Shown here in pieces: positions 7,862-16,477 of a stretch of DNA of 33,848 nucleotides (positions are counted from its first letter, which is position 1; each line of letters begins with the position of its first letter). The DNA comes from Bacteroidales bacterium UBA1756. Its GTDB lineage: Bacteria; Bacteroidota; Bacteroidia; Bacteroidales; WCHB1-69. The notes below the pieces were generated by a model. That model was not told the origin of the DNA. It was given only the letters and a program-made list of their open reading frames with translations, and ran no database searches. Position numbers and translations under genes: made by a program. The stretch lies in NCBI GenBank assembly GCA_002314795.1, contig DCHI01000006.1:1-33848 (forward strand). Direction: 5' to 3'.

Positions 7862-8620
7862 ATGAAAAAAGATTTGAAAAACTATCTGCTCTTGGCTCTG
7901 TTCGTTGTATGCTTGGGAAACATTTTCGCTCAAGAAAACGAGACCATTCCTCCGAAAGATTCCGTTTTCCCAAAAATTTCCTACGATTGGATTTCCTATC
8001 AGATGAAGGTTTCCATCGATAAAAAAGAGGAACAATTGGCCTTTCAATGCTTCCTTGTCAACCGGATAGACAGCGCCATCTATTTGAATCTCAACCGTTC
8101 CGGAATTGAATTGGCCCGAGTGGTTCTCACTCCCGACTCCGTCAAGTTCGTCAACAAATTGGAACACACCTATTATGTGGGCAGTTATCTTTTTTTGGAA
8201 AAGATGTTCGGGTTTCCTTTGGACTTTTTTATGGTGCAATCGCTTTTGAACGGGGTAGATTTCAAAGATTTCGACGACGGTTTCACGCGAGTGGAGGAAG
8301 ACGGGAAACTTTTCTACGTAGCACCGCAACGTTCCAATTCAAAGAAGACGCTTTCATTGATGCAAAGCATTGAAATTGGTGAAGGCGGCGTCATTGTAGA
8401 CAATGATATAACGGATTTACGTTCTATGCGCGACGTGGATTTCTCATATAAAAATTATTCTGATTTCGGCGAATTTCACTTTTTTACAAAATTTGAAGTA
8501 GAAATGGAAATGGATGAAGTCGAGATGGAAGTTGAAATGAAAAACATCAAATTCAACCAGTCGGGTCCCGTGGCCATCCGTATTCCCGAAAATTTTTCAG
8601 AAATAGAAATAAGAAAGTAA
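7862..8620 (+). CDS. DUF4292-type exported protein
   Basis: A 252-aa protein with an N-terminal signal peptide (residues 1-23, hydrophobic core LLLALFVVCLG, cleavage after IFA). There is no lipobox cysteine, so it is probably periplasmic or outer-membrane associated rather than a lipoprotein. The body resembles the Bacteroidota DUF4292 family, with the recognisable run of WISYQMKVSI, a strand-rich middle, LTPDSVKFVNK and YYVGSYLFLEKMFGFPLD. That family has a LolA-like layout, but no function is established. The C-terminus has an unusual run alternating Met, Glu and Val (about residues 215-230). It is probably transcribed on its own, since a terminator precedes it. The family call is moderately sure. 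Confidence 0.7.
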   Translation: MKKDLKNYLLLALFVVCLGNIFAQENETIPPKDSVFPKISYDWISYQMKVSIDKKEEQLAFQCFLVNRIDSAIYLNLNRSGIELARVVLTPDSVKFVNKLEHTYYVGSYLFLEKMFGFPLDFFMVQSLLNGVDFKDFDDGFTRVEEDGKLFYVAPQRSNSKKTLSLMQSIEIGEGGVIVDNDITDLRSMRDVDFSYKNYSDFGEFHFFTKFEVEMEMDEVEMEVEMKNIKFNQSGPVAIRIPENFSEIEIRK

Positions 8621-8623
8621 TCG

Positions 8624-8631
8624 TACCTTTG
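8624..8631 (+). promoter_or_regulatory. Orphan -7 box before the ATPase remnant
   Basis: TACCTTTG followed by C lies 121 bp before the ATG of the degraded ATPase. It has no -33 TTG. It may be the surviving promoter of that gene. Confidence 0.3.
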
Positions 8632-8731
8632 CTTCTTCAAAATTCAATTATTGATTCACTGCAACGAACATTATTTCAATATTTTACAAATTATCTTATC
8701 CGTTTTAGTTATAGAACAATTATAATAAAAG

Positions 8732-8752
8732 TTATAATAATAATTATTATAA
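8732..8752 (+). repeat. Perfect AT-only inverted repeat
   Basis: Arms TTATAATAAT and ATTATTATAA surround a single central A and abut the ATG at 8753. The sequence is purely A and T, so low complexity is an alternative to a functional operator or an excision scar. Confidence 0.5.
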
Positions 8753-8983
8753 ATGCAAAAACCTTTGGATAATCCATTCATCATCACAGGCAAATACTTG
8801 TCCGAAGATTACTTTTGCGATAGAGAAACAGAGACGACGGAATTAGTAAAATACCATCTTAACTCATCCAGTTCTGTTCAAGGAGCGCTAAAGCCGTTAT
8901 TAGAAAATGAAACCATCGTTCGCAACGGCGAATCCTATCACATTGACAATCATTTCTTTTCTATTTGGTTATCAAGAAGATAA
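8753..8983 (+). pseudogene. Internally deleted archaeal-type ATPase remnant
   Basis: The 76-codon frame joins two ends of one family. Its first ~33 residues (NPFIITGKYLSEDYFCDRET and the following ELVKY) look like the start of the ATPase family described mainly from archaea (PF01637) that is common in Bacteroidales. Its last ~37 residues (SVQGALKPLLENETIV, then HFFSIWL) look like the winged-helix tail of the same family. The whole P-loop ATPase core, normally some 250-300 residues, is missing between them. The reading frame survived the deletion. I infer a non-functional remnant, although a short expressed peptide cannot be excluded. The following 168 bp up to 9151 are AT-rich and hold no gene I can support. 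Confidence 0.65.
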
Positions 8984-9151
8984 ACAAAATATTTCACATT
9001 CTTTTGGAGATTCACATTTAATAATTGGTAAGATTTTGAATAAAATAAATATTCAAAAAGCGCGTTAGAGTGAATTGCTTTTCTTTTTTCAATGAAGAGG
9101 CAGCATTTACTTATCAAAAAGGTATAAATCGAGCATTTTTGCTAAAAAAAT

Positions 9152-11947
9152 ATGATTGTGAAAAAGACATTCGTTACTCTCTTATCCATTTTAACTTTAA
9201 TTATTGGTTCCCAAGCACAAACCGTTTATACGATGGGCGGGTCGCAGACCAGTGCCCACAACTGCAACGCCATTATTTACGATAATGGTGGCGAGAATGG
9301 AAATTATGGTGCAGGCCGAAGCGACTGGTTCACCATCTATCCCAATACTGGCGCCATCACCCTTCTTTTTGTAGATATGGACATTGCGGAAACGGACACG
9401 CTCTACATTTACAACGGGGAGAACCAAGCATCAGAACCGGTTCCATTGACCATCGGTGGACAAGCTACCAACTGGGTGAATAATACCAATCCCGTTCAGT
9501 TGGGCGAACAGCGCGTTTCAGCAACCATTCAAAATGCCACGGGCGCATTAACCCTTCATTTCGTTTCCGCGGCCAACAGCGCGGGCGGAAGCGGCTTCAA
9601 GTTGCAAGTCTCCTGCTCCGAACCCTGCCAACGTATTTACTCACAGATTAATTTTGACTTGAGCAACCCTGCTCCCCACTTTGATGAGGCACTCAACGAC
9701 GGCTACTATTACCTTGACGTATGCCCCGGACAAACGGCGCACCTCGTATGCTACGGTGAATTTCCGGACAACGGATACAGCTACCAGCAGTCGGATGCCC
9801 AATGCACCTTCAACTGGACGGCTGGCGGACAAGAATTCTCCGGCCAGAATATGGCTTCCCTTGATTTTGACTTTCAAGACGGGATGGGCTCGGAACTCAC
9901 AATGACAATGAGAGACCAGCGGGGATGTTATGCCAACACGCCGGTAGCTATCCGCGTGCGTGCCTCCGCCGACCCCATCGTATCCGTCCCCACTCTCCCC
10001 GATGTGTGCCAAGGTGAGGAAATACCTTTCCAGATCGGGTACGACGAAACGAACTCCAACATTCTCGTCTCCCACATCGGCGCCACGCAAGGAACCAGCT
10101 TGAGCGTCGATTCCACCGTGTTCATTCCTGACGGACCGTATTGTACCACAGAATGTTACAGCTCATCCGTCAATTTTACGGTATTTCCAGCCGGAGCATC
10201 TATAACCAATGCCGCCGATATTCTCTCCGTCTGTATCAATATGGAACACTCATTCATAGGAGATATCAATATTTCCCTGATTTGTCCTACAGGACGTTCC
10301 GTTCTGTTAATGCCTGACCATAACGGGGTGAACAACTACGCATTCTTCGGAATTTATCACGAACCCGACGGAAGTTATTGTAATGCAGCCGACAATACGC
10401 CCGGAACCGGATGGAACTACTGCTGGAGTGAAAACACAACCTACGCGCAGAACGATGGCATTTGCTATAACGACGCCAACATTCTTTCGTCTCCTTCCAA
10501 CACGGTGGATTCCTCCAACACGGTGAATCACACGGGATACTACACTCCCAACCAATCTTTTTCAAACCTTATCGGATGCCCCCTGAACGGGATGTGGCAG
10601 ATTCAGGTTTGCGACACGTGGGGTTCCGACAACGGCTACATTTTCAACTGGGAATTGGCTCTTGACCCACGTTTGATGCCGCAAGACTGGAGCTACGACG
10701 TAGGCATTGACACCACATACTGGGAAGGAGGAAACATTATACCCACCTCCGATACAACAGCCTCCGCATTCGCTGACACTCCCGGTGACTTTACCTACCA
10801 GTTTACCGTCGTCGATGACTTCGGTTGTGAATATTCCCGCAACATCCCCGTCAAAGTCATTCAGATGCCTGAATCGCATCTTCCTGATACGCTCAGTATC
10901 TGTACTGGCGCTCAGTCCGTCACATTGGATCCCGGTTTCAACTATACCGGAAATCCGGGACTGATTGCCTACACTTGGAGCAATGGAGCAACCCAAGCCG
11001 TCATTAATGTGTCTGACACGGGAACCTACTATTTGGACATTACCACTTATAATGCGGCCCACGTCCTTGCGTGTTCCACCCAAGATACCGTTGTCGTGAA
11101 CCTGTCGCCTATGCCGGTTGCGGATTTCGACGCCACTCCCCTATCCGGTTGTAGCCCGTTGGACGTTTCGTTCACCTCAAACATCACTTTCGCAGACGGG
11201 CTTCCCCATCCCGAACTACAACTGTTTTATGATTGGACCGTAACCGACGAAGGGAACAATATCGTTTTCACCTCCGATGCTCAACATCCGGGCTATCGTT
11301 TCCAATACAGAGGAAATTACACCGTTCGGCTCATCGTACGCACCTCAGGCGGATGTACCGACTCCATCACCAAAGTTGACTATATCACCGTGTATCCGCA
11401 GCCGCACGCCAGCTTCGATTTGAGTTTGGCTTCACTCGGAGTCGATGCCGGAGGAACCGTCAATTTCGCCAATACCACCGACATATCCAGTTTCACGGCA
11501 AGCGACAACGTGGTTTGGAATTGGAATTACGGCGATGGAACTGAAAGCGACAATTTTGATGGTCCGCACGAATACGTCAACAGCGGAATCTACCATATCA
11601 CATTGTCGGTCAACACCGACGCCGGCTGTTCTGACCAAGCAAACGCAAGTATCCGAATCCCTACTCCGTACTATTTTTATATTCCGAACGCCTTCTCCCC
11701 GAATGGGAACGGGGTCAATGATTATTTCAAACCGTACGGCTACGGCTTGAACGTGAGCGTATATGAGTTCATTATTTTCGACCGTGACGGACGTATCATT
11801 TTCCAAACCAACAACTACGAACAAGGTTGGGATGGAACGGACAACGGGAAGTTGGCTCCAATGGGAGCATACGTTTACGTCATTCGTACCGAAAATATGG
11901 ACGGCGACCCGAAAGAATATACCGGAACGGTCACCGTTATCCGATAA
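9152..11947 (+). CDS. T9SS type B protein with CUB, P-domain and PKD domains
   Basis: A 931-aa secreted protein. The signal peptide is residues 1-22 (cleavage after SQA). A CUB domain (~38-153) begins CNAIIYDNGGENGNYG. A proprotein-convertase P-domain (~338-508) shows HSFIGDINISLICPTG and ends with GMWQIQVCDTWGSDNGY and the NWEL strand. Then come an Ig-like domain with YTWSNGATQ, two PKD domains (~655-835), and a CHU_C/gliding-motility sorting domain over the last ~90 residues (PNAFSPNGNGVNDYF, WDGTDNG). P-domains in this setting usually accompany proteases, but no protease domain is present, so a binding or structural role is more likely. It shares domain types and its C-terminus with the 1934-aa protein upstream, so the two are likely cell-surface partners or paralogues. 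Confidence 0.9.
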   Translation: MIVKKTFVTLLSILTLIIGSQAQTVYTMGGSQTSAHNCNAIIYDNGGENGNYGAGRSDWFTIYPNTGAITLLFVDMDIAETDTLYIYNGENQASEPVPLTIGGQATNWVNNTNPVQLGEQRVSATIQNATGALTLHFVSAANSAGGSGFKLQVSCSEPCQRIYSQINFDLSNPAPHFDEALNDGYYYLDVCPGQTAHLVCYGEFPDNGYSYQQSDAQCTFNWTAGGQEFSGQNMASLDFDFQDGMGSELTMTMRDQRGCYANTPVAIRVRASADPIVSVPTLPDVCQGEEIPFQIGYDETNSNILVSHIGATQGTSLSVDSTVFIPDGPYCTTECYSSSVNFTVFPAGASITNAADILSVCINMEHSFIGDINISLICPTGRSVLLMPDHNGVNNYAFFGIYHEPDGSYCNAADNTPGTGWNYCWSENTTYAQNDGICYNDANILSSPSNTVDSSNTVNHTGYYTPNQSFSNLIGCPLNGMWQIQVCDTWGSDNGYIFNWELALDPRLMPQDWSYDVGIDTTYWEGGNIIPTSDTTASAFADTPGDFTYQFTVVDDFGCEYSRNIPVKVIQMPESHLPDTLSICTGAQSVTLDPGFNYTGNPGLIAYTWSNGATQAVINVSDTGTYYLDITTYNAAHVLACSTQDTVVVNLSPMPVADFDATPLSGCSPLDVSFTSNITFADGLPHPELQLFYDWTVTDEGNNIVFTSDAQHPGYRFQYRGNYTVRLIVRTSGGCTDSITKVDYITVYPQPHASFDLSLASLGVDAGGTVNFANTTDISSFTASDNVVWNWNYGDGTESDNFDGPHEYVNSGIYHITLSVNTDAGCSDQANASIRIPTPYYFYIPNAFSPNGNGVNDYFKPYGYGLNVSVYEFIIFDRDGRIIFQTNNYEQGWDGTDNGKLAPMGAYVYVIRTENMDGDPKEYTGTVTVIR

Positions 11948-12022
11948 GTTCATCGCAGATTATCAACGTGTCTTTGTTTAATTCTTTTCAAAGAATGAAT
12001 TAGTGAAGACATAATAAAATGA

Positions 12023-12030
12023 TACTTTTG
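12023..12030 (+). promoter_or_regulatory. -7 box of the cell-wall operon
   Basis: TACTTTTG followed by CCG, 37 bp before the ATG at 12068, matches TAnnTTTG. No TTG lies at the -33 position. It is the likely promoter of the three-gene operon 12068-15435. Confidence 0.5.
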
Positions 12031-12067
12031 CCGACTTGTATCTAAATGTATATTAAAGTTTTGCATT

Positions 12068-13372
12068 ATGGAAAGAACCAAGACGGCCTTGTTGACCATT
12101 CTCACATTGTGTTTCAGCTTTCAAGCATTTGCACAATATACCGAAAAAGACATTTATTCATACATTGATAATTATAAAGAATTAGCAATCAATAAGATGT
12201 ATGAATATAAAATTCCTGCAAGCATCACCATAGCCCAAGGAATTTTTGAAAGCGCGTGCGGCACCAGCCGTTTGGCGACCGAAGGGAACAATCATTTTGG
12301 AATCAAGTGTCACAAGGATTGGACTGGCGACACCTTGTTGATTGACGATGACGAATTGCAGGAGTGTTTCCGCAAATATGAAAAGCCGGAAGATTCATAC
12401 AACGACCACTCTTTATTTTTGAAAAACCGTCCCCGTTACAGTTCCCTTTTTGAATTGGACGTGATGGACTACAAAGGTTGGGCGCACGGCCTGAAAGCCG
12501 CCGGTTACGCCACGAATCCCGAATACGCTCCGCGTCTGATTCGTATTATTGAAACCTACCACATTGCACAACTTGACACTATTTACCAACAGCGACTCGA
12601 AGCCGGTTACTTTAAGGATTATCCCAACGTTCATCCGGAACTCGCCGCTGTGGCAGCAACGGCACAACCGCAAACCGTAGAAACGAACGACAAGGGCAAC
12701 GTGGAAAATCCGGCCAATTCTCAAGTTGAAAGCAAGAAACCCATTTTAAACAAAAAGCCGCGCACGCAGAAAATCACCAAGAAACCGGTTCCCGCCTCGA
12801 AACCCGTGCCGGCAACCAATCCCGAAACAACGCCCGCTCCACAGCCACAAGCCACAATAACAGTTGCTGTAGAACCCGCACCGATGGCTTCTGAACCTGA
12901 AAAAAAGAATGAGGTAATAGAATCTTTTGACGAAAATGCTGCCACAGAAATGGCAGAAAAGGAAGAAAAGCCAACCGCCATCACGGTATTTTCAGCCACC
13001 GATGGCGATTTCCCACTCGCCGAATATCCCTTCACCGACAGAAAAGTCTATGTGAACAACAACACATTCTTTGTCATTGCAGAAAAAGGGGACACCTACG
13101 CAAAAATCGCACGCGCCGTACAAGACAAAGACAAACGTCTGAAAAAATTTAACGACGTGAGCGGCTCTTCCAAACTGAAAGTAGGCCAAGTGGTCTATAT
13201 TGAAAGGAAAGCAAACACGGGAAAAACAGAATATTATACCGTAGTGAATGCAGAGTCTCTTGTATATATATCTCAAAAAGAGGCCGTTTCATTAAAGAAA
13301 TTGTGCAAGTATAACAACATTACCCCCACGGAAAAACTGAAAAAAGGACGTGTCATCAAACTGAAAAAATAG
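12068..13372 (+). CDS. Exported glucosaminidase (GH73) with C-terminal LysM repeats
   Basis: A 434-aa peptidoglycan hydrolase. The signal peptide is residues 1-22 (cleavage after AFA). A glucosaminidase domain (~30-180, PF01832/GH73, FlgJ-like) has the likely catalytic Glu61 in IAQGIFESACG, followed by the family segments NNHFGIKCH, FRKYEKPEDSYNDHS and GYATNPEYA. A Pro/Lys/Ala-rich linker (~205-310) leads to two LysM-like segments (~325-380 and ~385-434) that should bind glycan strands. Predicted to cleave beta-1,4 N-acetylglucosaminyl bonds in the periplasmic wall. It is the first gene of a tight operon; the M23 peptidase starts 5 bp after its stop, so a glycosidase and a peptidase for wall remodelling are co-expressed. 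Confidence 0.9.
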   Translation: MERTKTALLTILTLCFSFQAFAQYTEKDIYSYIDNYKELAINKMYEYKIPASITIAQGIFESACGTSRLATEGNNHFGIKCHKDWTGDTLLIDDDELQECFRKYEKPEDSYNDHSLFLKNRPRYSSLFELDVMDYKGWAHGLKAAGYATNPEYAPRLIRIIETYHIAQLDTIYQQRLEAGYFKDYPNVHPELAAVAATAQPQTVETNDKGNVENPANSQVESKKPILNKKPRTQKITKKPVPASKPVPATNPETTPAPQPQATITVAVEPAPMASEPEKKNEVIESFDENAATEMAEKEEKPTAITVFSATDGDFPLAEYPFTDRKVYVNNNTFFVIAEKGDTYAKIARAVQDKDKRLKKFNDVSGSSKLKVGQVVYIERKANTGKTEYYTVVNAESLVYISQKEAVSLKKLCKYNNITPTEKLKKGRVIKLKK

Positions 13373-13377
13373 TAACT

Positions 13378-14343
13378 ATGAAGCGACAAAACTTCTACTA
13401 TTTTAACCCTGAGACACTCACCTTTGAGAAAAAAGAATTTTCTATAAAAGATGTAGTGAAGCGCGTGGCTTGGTTTCTTGCCACGGCTTTTGCATTCTCC
13501 GTCATCATCATCTGGATATCCTTCTACCTGATTGATTCTCCCAAGGAAGTGATGCTTCGGCAAGAAAATGAGGAGCTCAAAAAGGAGCTGAAGGAACTGG
13601 ACAAACGTGTCAATCAACTCGCAATCGTCACCAAAGACATCCAGGAACGGGATGACAAAATCTATCGTTCGGTTTTTGAAAGCGACCCCATTCCGATGGG
13701 AGAACGTTATCCGTTCTTAGCCGGCAATAAAACTTACGAATCCATTCACTCATCCGATGTGGTGAAAATGCTGAACGACGTTTCGCACAAAGCGGATCAG
13801 CTGACAGTGGAACTTGCCGTCCAGTCGCACTCTTTCGACACCATCGCCGATTTCGTCAGCAAGAAAAGTGATATGCTTCGAAGCATTCCCGCCATTCGGC
13901 CCCTTTCAAACATTTACGAGATCACTTCCGGCTTCGGACGGCGTTATCACCCGATTCTCAAGATTTTACGTCCGCACACGGGAATTGACATCGCGGCTAA
14001 AAAAGGAACTCCGGTTTATGCTACAGCCGACGGAGTCGTTTCGGCGAAACAGCCCGGTGGCGGTTACGGACAGGTCATCGTCATCAACCACGGATATTCG
14101 TATCAGACTTTGTATGCACACTTGTCCAAAAAGGCGGTGAAGCCGGGAGAAAAAGTAGTACGTGGACAAATCATTGGTTATGTGGGAAATACTGGGATTT
14201 CTATGGGCTCACACCTTCATTACGAAGTAATAAAAGGCGGCACGCGCGTCAATCCGGTCCACTATTTCTTTAATGATATCACGCCTCAGGAGTACGACGC
14301 CATCCTGAAGAGTTCTCAAAAAGTTAATCAGGCACTTTCATAG
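13378..14343 (+). CDS. M23 (LytM-type) metallopeptidase, membrane-anchored
   Basis: A 321-aa peptidoglycan endopeptidase. A short cytoplasmic N-terminus is followed by one membrane segment (~31-51), a coiled coil (~55-95) and a C-terminal M23 domain (~180-295). The zinc site is complete: His200 and Asp204 in HTGID and His281 in the HLH motif, with His248 and His279 as the catalytic histidines. Because the active site is intact, this is more likely a true hydrolase than a degenerate EnvC/NlpD-type activator. It lies between the GH73 gene (5 bp upstream) and the cytochrome c peroxidase gene (3 bp downstream). The topology resembles M23 proteins of Bacteroidota involved in septal or envelope remodelling; the exact role is inferred. 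Confidence 0.92.
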   Translation: MKRQNFYYFNPETLTFEKKEFSIKDVVKRVAWFLATAFAFSVIIIWISFYLIDSPKEVMLRQENEELKKELKELDKRVNQLAIVTKDIQERDDKIYRSVFESDPIPMGERYPFLAGNKTYESIHSSDVVKMLNDVSHKADQLTVELAVQSHSFDTIADFVSKKSDMLRSIPAIRPLSNIYEITSGFGRRYHPILKILRPHTGIDIAAKKGTPVYATADGVVSAKQPGGGYGQVIVINHGYSYQTLYAHLSKKAVKPGEKVVRGQIIGYVGNTGISMGSHLHYEVIKGGTRVNPVHYFFNDITPQEYDAILKSSQKVNQALS

Positions 14344-14346
14344 AAA

Positions 14347-15435
14347 ATGTCATCACATAGAATCTTTACGGCCATCTGTTTGCTACTTCTTCTTGCTTGT
14401 TCTTGCAAGAAGGAAGAGAATAAGACGGACTTTTGCCCGACGCCATACAATTTGGTCATTCCACGCTACTTCCCTACCCAACTGAACATTCCGTCCGACA
14501 ATCCGCTTACGGAGGAAGGCGTTGCCTTAGGGAAAGCGCTGTTTTACGACTCTTCCATTCGTGGCTACATAGGAGACAATCCGGATTCGATGTTCTGCTG
14601 CGCCACCTGCCACGTACCCTCCGCCGGCTTTGACTTGGGAGCGGGCAACCCGCACCTTCGCAACGGGAAACCCGTCGGTGTAAACGGAACGTCGCCGGCA
14701 CACAACGCAATGCCGTTGGTCAATCTCGTATTCAACAACGAAGGTTACTTGTGGAACGGGACGACAAAATCCATTGAGGAAATTGTCGGGGCGGCCATAC
14801 AAGATCCGAACGAATTGGCGGCCACACCGGAAAAGGTGGTGGCGGTCATCAGTTCACAAGCGGCCTACCGAGCGATGTTCAAGGCCGCCTTTGGGACGGA
14901 GGAAGTCACGATGAACCGAATTGAAATGGCTGTTGCACAATATCTTCGGACGTTGATTTCGGCAAATTCCAAGTTTGACAAATACTTGCGTGGCGAGGAA
15001 CAATTGACGGCACAGGAACTGCGTGGGTACGTACTTTTTTCCACAGAGGAAGGAGCTGACTGCTTCCATTGTCACGGAGGGGCGGGAACGCCGCTTTTCA
15101 CGACGCATCTTTTTTACAACAATGCATTGGATGCACATCCGGAAGCTGCCGGCGACCGGTTCTCTGTTACGGGCGATGCCGCTGACCACGGCGCATACCG
15201 CGCCCCCACATTGCGAAACATCGAGGTAACCGCGCCTTATATGCACGACGGACGGTTCGGCACGTTGGACGAAGTGCTCCAATTTTACAATTCCGGACTT
15301 CAAAATTCGCCATACGTTCACCCCTATATGCACAAAATCAATGACGGCGGCGCTTGTCTCACCCCAAGCCAACTTGCCGACCTTAAAGCATTCCTACTCA
15401 CCCTCACCGATGAACAGATCACAGTTAATAATTAA
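14347..15435 (+). CDS. Di-heme cytochrome c peroxidase (MauG/CcpA family) lipoprotein
   Basis: A 362-aa periplasmic peroxidase predicted to reduce hydrogen peroxide with electrons from small cytochromes or quinol-linked donors. The N-terminus is a lipoprotein signal with a lipobox ending at Cys18 or Cys20. Two heme c sites are present: CATCH (Cys85-His89) in the electron-acceptor domain and CFHCH (Cys239-His243) in the second domain. The family segments LGKALFYDSS, APTLRNIEVTAPYMHDG and EVLQFYNSG are all present. Length fits the family. It starts 3 bp after the M23 stop, so it is probably co-transcribed with two wall hydrolases. It is followed by the 9-bp tandem repeat. Confidence 0.92.
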   Translation: MSSHRIFTAICLLLLLACSCKKEENKTDFCPTPYNLVIPRYFPTQLNIPSDNPLTEEGVALGKALFYDSSIRGYIGDNPDSMFCCATCHVPSAGFDLGAGNPHLRNGKPVGVNGTSPAHNAMPLVNLVFNNEGYLWNGTTKSIEEIVGAAIQDPNELAATPEKVVAVISSQAAYRAMFKAAFGTEEVTMNRIEMAVAQYLRTLISANSKFDKYLRGEEQLTAQELRGYVLFSTEEGADCFHCHGGAGTPLFTTHLFYNNALDAHPEAAGDRFSVTGDAADHGAYRAPTLRNIEVTAPYMHDGRFGTLDEVLQFYNSGLQNSPYVHPYMHKINDGGACLTPSQLADLKAFLLTLTDEQITVNN

Positions 15436-15463
15436 TAATGAATAATTAACAATTGATTTCTTT

Positions 15464-15544
15464 ACAAACCTTACAAACTTTATAAACCTTATAAACTTTA
15501 CAAACTTTACAAACTTTACAAACTTTACAAACCTTATAAACCTA
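15464..15544 (+). repeat. 9-bp tandem repeat, nine units
   Basis: Nine head-to-tail units of A(C/T)AAAC(C/T)TT run without interruption between the cytochrome c peroxidase stop and the GTG start at 15552. The three adjacent units at 15500-15526 are identical; the others differ only at the two C/T positions. The last unit is imperfect at its end. No spacers separate the units. The array occupies the place where the promoter and leader of the cobalamin gene would be. Confidence 0.92.
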
Positions 15545-15551
15545 ACACACC

Positions 15552-16148
15552 GTGAAAATCTACACACGAACCGGCGATTCCGGACAAACGTCCTTGGTTG
15601 GAGGAAAACGCATCTCCAAGACCAGTGCACAATTAGATGCCTACGGAACCATTGATGAATTGAATGCTGTCATCGGCTTAGCCATTGAGGAGCTGTTGGC
15701 ATCGGACGTACCGGAAGAACGCCAATCGCAGCGTCAGGACCTGACCGAGGCATTAGGACGTTTGCAGAATTATCTCTTTTCGGTAGGAGGCATCGTCGCA
15801 ACAGAATCGGGAAGCCGTGAAAAATATTGGGGGAACTGCCCTATTGCCGAATGGACAACGGAATTGGAGCAGAAGATTGACGAACTTACGGAGGTATTAC
15901 CGAAATTGGAAAGTTTCGTATTGCCACGGGGTTCCAAGAGTGCGGCGCAACTGCATATTGCCAGGACGGTGGCACGTCGGGCGGAGCGGAAAATGTGTTT
16001 GATGGACGAAATGGAGCCGCAATCGGACCCTCTTTTTAGTGACGTAAAAAGTTTCACAAATCGGATTTCAGATTTCCTTTTTGTGGCGGCCCGTTTTGCT
16101 CTTTATGTAGAGAAAAAAAATGAAACTTATTGGATTTCAACGAAATAA
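15552..16148 (+). CDS. pduO: PduO-type cob(I)alamin adenosyltransferase
   Basis: A 198-aa enzyme that transfers adenosyl from ATP to cob(I)alamin to make coenzyme B12. The N-terminal ATP-binding motif YTRTGDSGQTSL (residues 4-15) is intact. The YGTIDELNAVIGLA segment and the C-terminal ARTVARRAERK segment with its conserved Arg/Glu are also present. The start is GTG at 15552, chosen because MKIYTRTGD is the canonical family N-terminus and no in-frame ATG lies suitably upstream. It is cytoplasmic. No other cobalamin genes are near, which suggests salvage of corrinoids rather than a local biosynthesis cluster. It directly follows the 9-bp tandem repeat. Confidence 0.93.
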   Translation: MKIYTRTGDSGQTSLVGGKRISKTSAQLDAYGTIDELNAVIGLAIEELLASDVPEERQSQRQDLTEALGRLQNYLFSVGGIVATESGSREKYWGNCPIAEWTTELEQKIDELTEVLPKLESFVLPRGSKSAAQLHIARTVARRAERKMCLMDEMEPQSDPLFSDVKSFTNRISDFLFVAARFALYVEKKNETYWISTK

Positions 16149-16164
16149 AAATTTTCAAAAATAG

Positions 16165-16194
16165 TTGAAACTTTCAAAAATGAATGTATCTTTG
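16165..16194 (+). promoter_or_regulatory. Consensus Bacteroidota promoter for the DUF2795 gene
   Basis: TTG at 16165-16167, exactly 19 bp of spacer, then TATCTTTG at 16187-16194 followed by CCGCC. This is the best full match to the -33/-7 consensus in the window and lies 38 bp before the ATG at 16233. Confidence 0.8.
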
Positions 16195-16232
16195 CCGCCT
16201 CAAAATTTTAGGTACAAATAAATAAAAAAGCT

Positions 16233-16454
16233 ATGTATTGGACATTGGAATTAGCCTCAAAATTGGAAGATGCACCGTGGCCGGCAACACGTGACGAATT
16301 GATTGACTATGCAACTCGTTCTGGCGCACCGATGGAAGTTGTTGAAAACCTTCGCGAGTTGGAAGACGAAGGCGACGTCTATGATTCCATAGAAGATCTT
16401 TGGCCCGACTATCCGACAACAGAAGATTTCTTCTTCCACGAAGACGAATACTAA
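16233..16454 (+). CDS. DUF2795 small acidic protein
   Basis: A 73-aa, strongly acidic cytoplasmic protein. It matches the DUF2795 family of Bacteroidota throughout: MYWTLELASKLEDAPWPATR, the helical ELIDYATRSGAP segment, and the acidic tail ending DFFFHEDEY. Its function is unknown. It has its own consensus promoter and a terminator with a GNRA-loop hairpin, so it is a monocistronic, probably well-expressed housekeeping gene. Confidence 0.85.
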   Translation: MYWTLELASKLEDAPWPATRDELIDYATRSGAPMEVVENLRELEDEGDVYDSIEDLWPDYPTTEDFFFHEDEY

Positions 16455-16477
16455 ACTACATATAGTTAGAAAATCAA

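Noticed and set aside
9070..9285. 71-codon open frame before and into the 931-aa gene
   Set aside because: It overlaps the signal-peptide region of the real gene in another frame and has no features of its own.
11981..11997. Terminator after the 931-aa T9SS gene
   Set aside because: A short stem around TCA (ATTCTTT/AAGAAT) exists, but it is AT-only and lacks a following T run.
15464..15544. CRISPR array
   Set aside because: The repeat unit is only 9 bp, with no spacers and no cas genes nearby; it is a simple tandem repeat.
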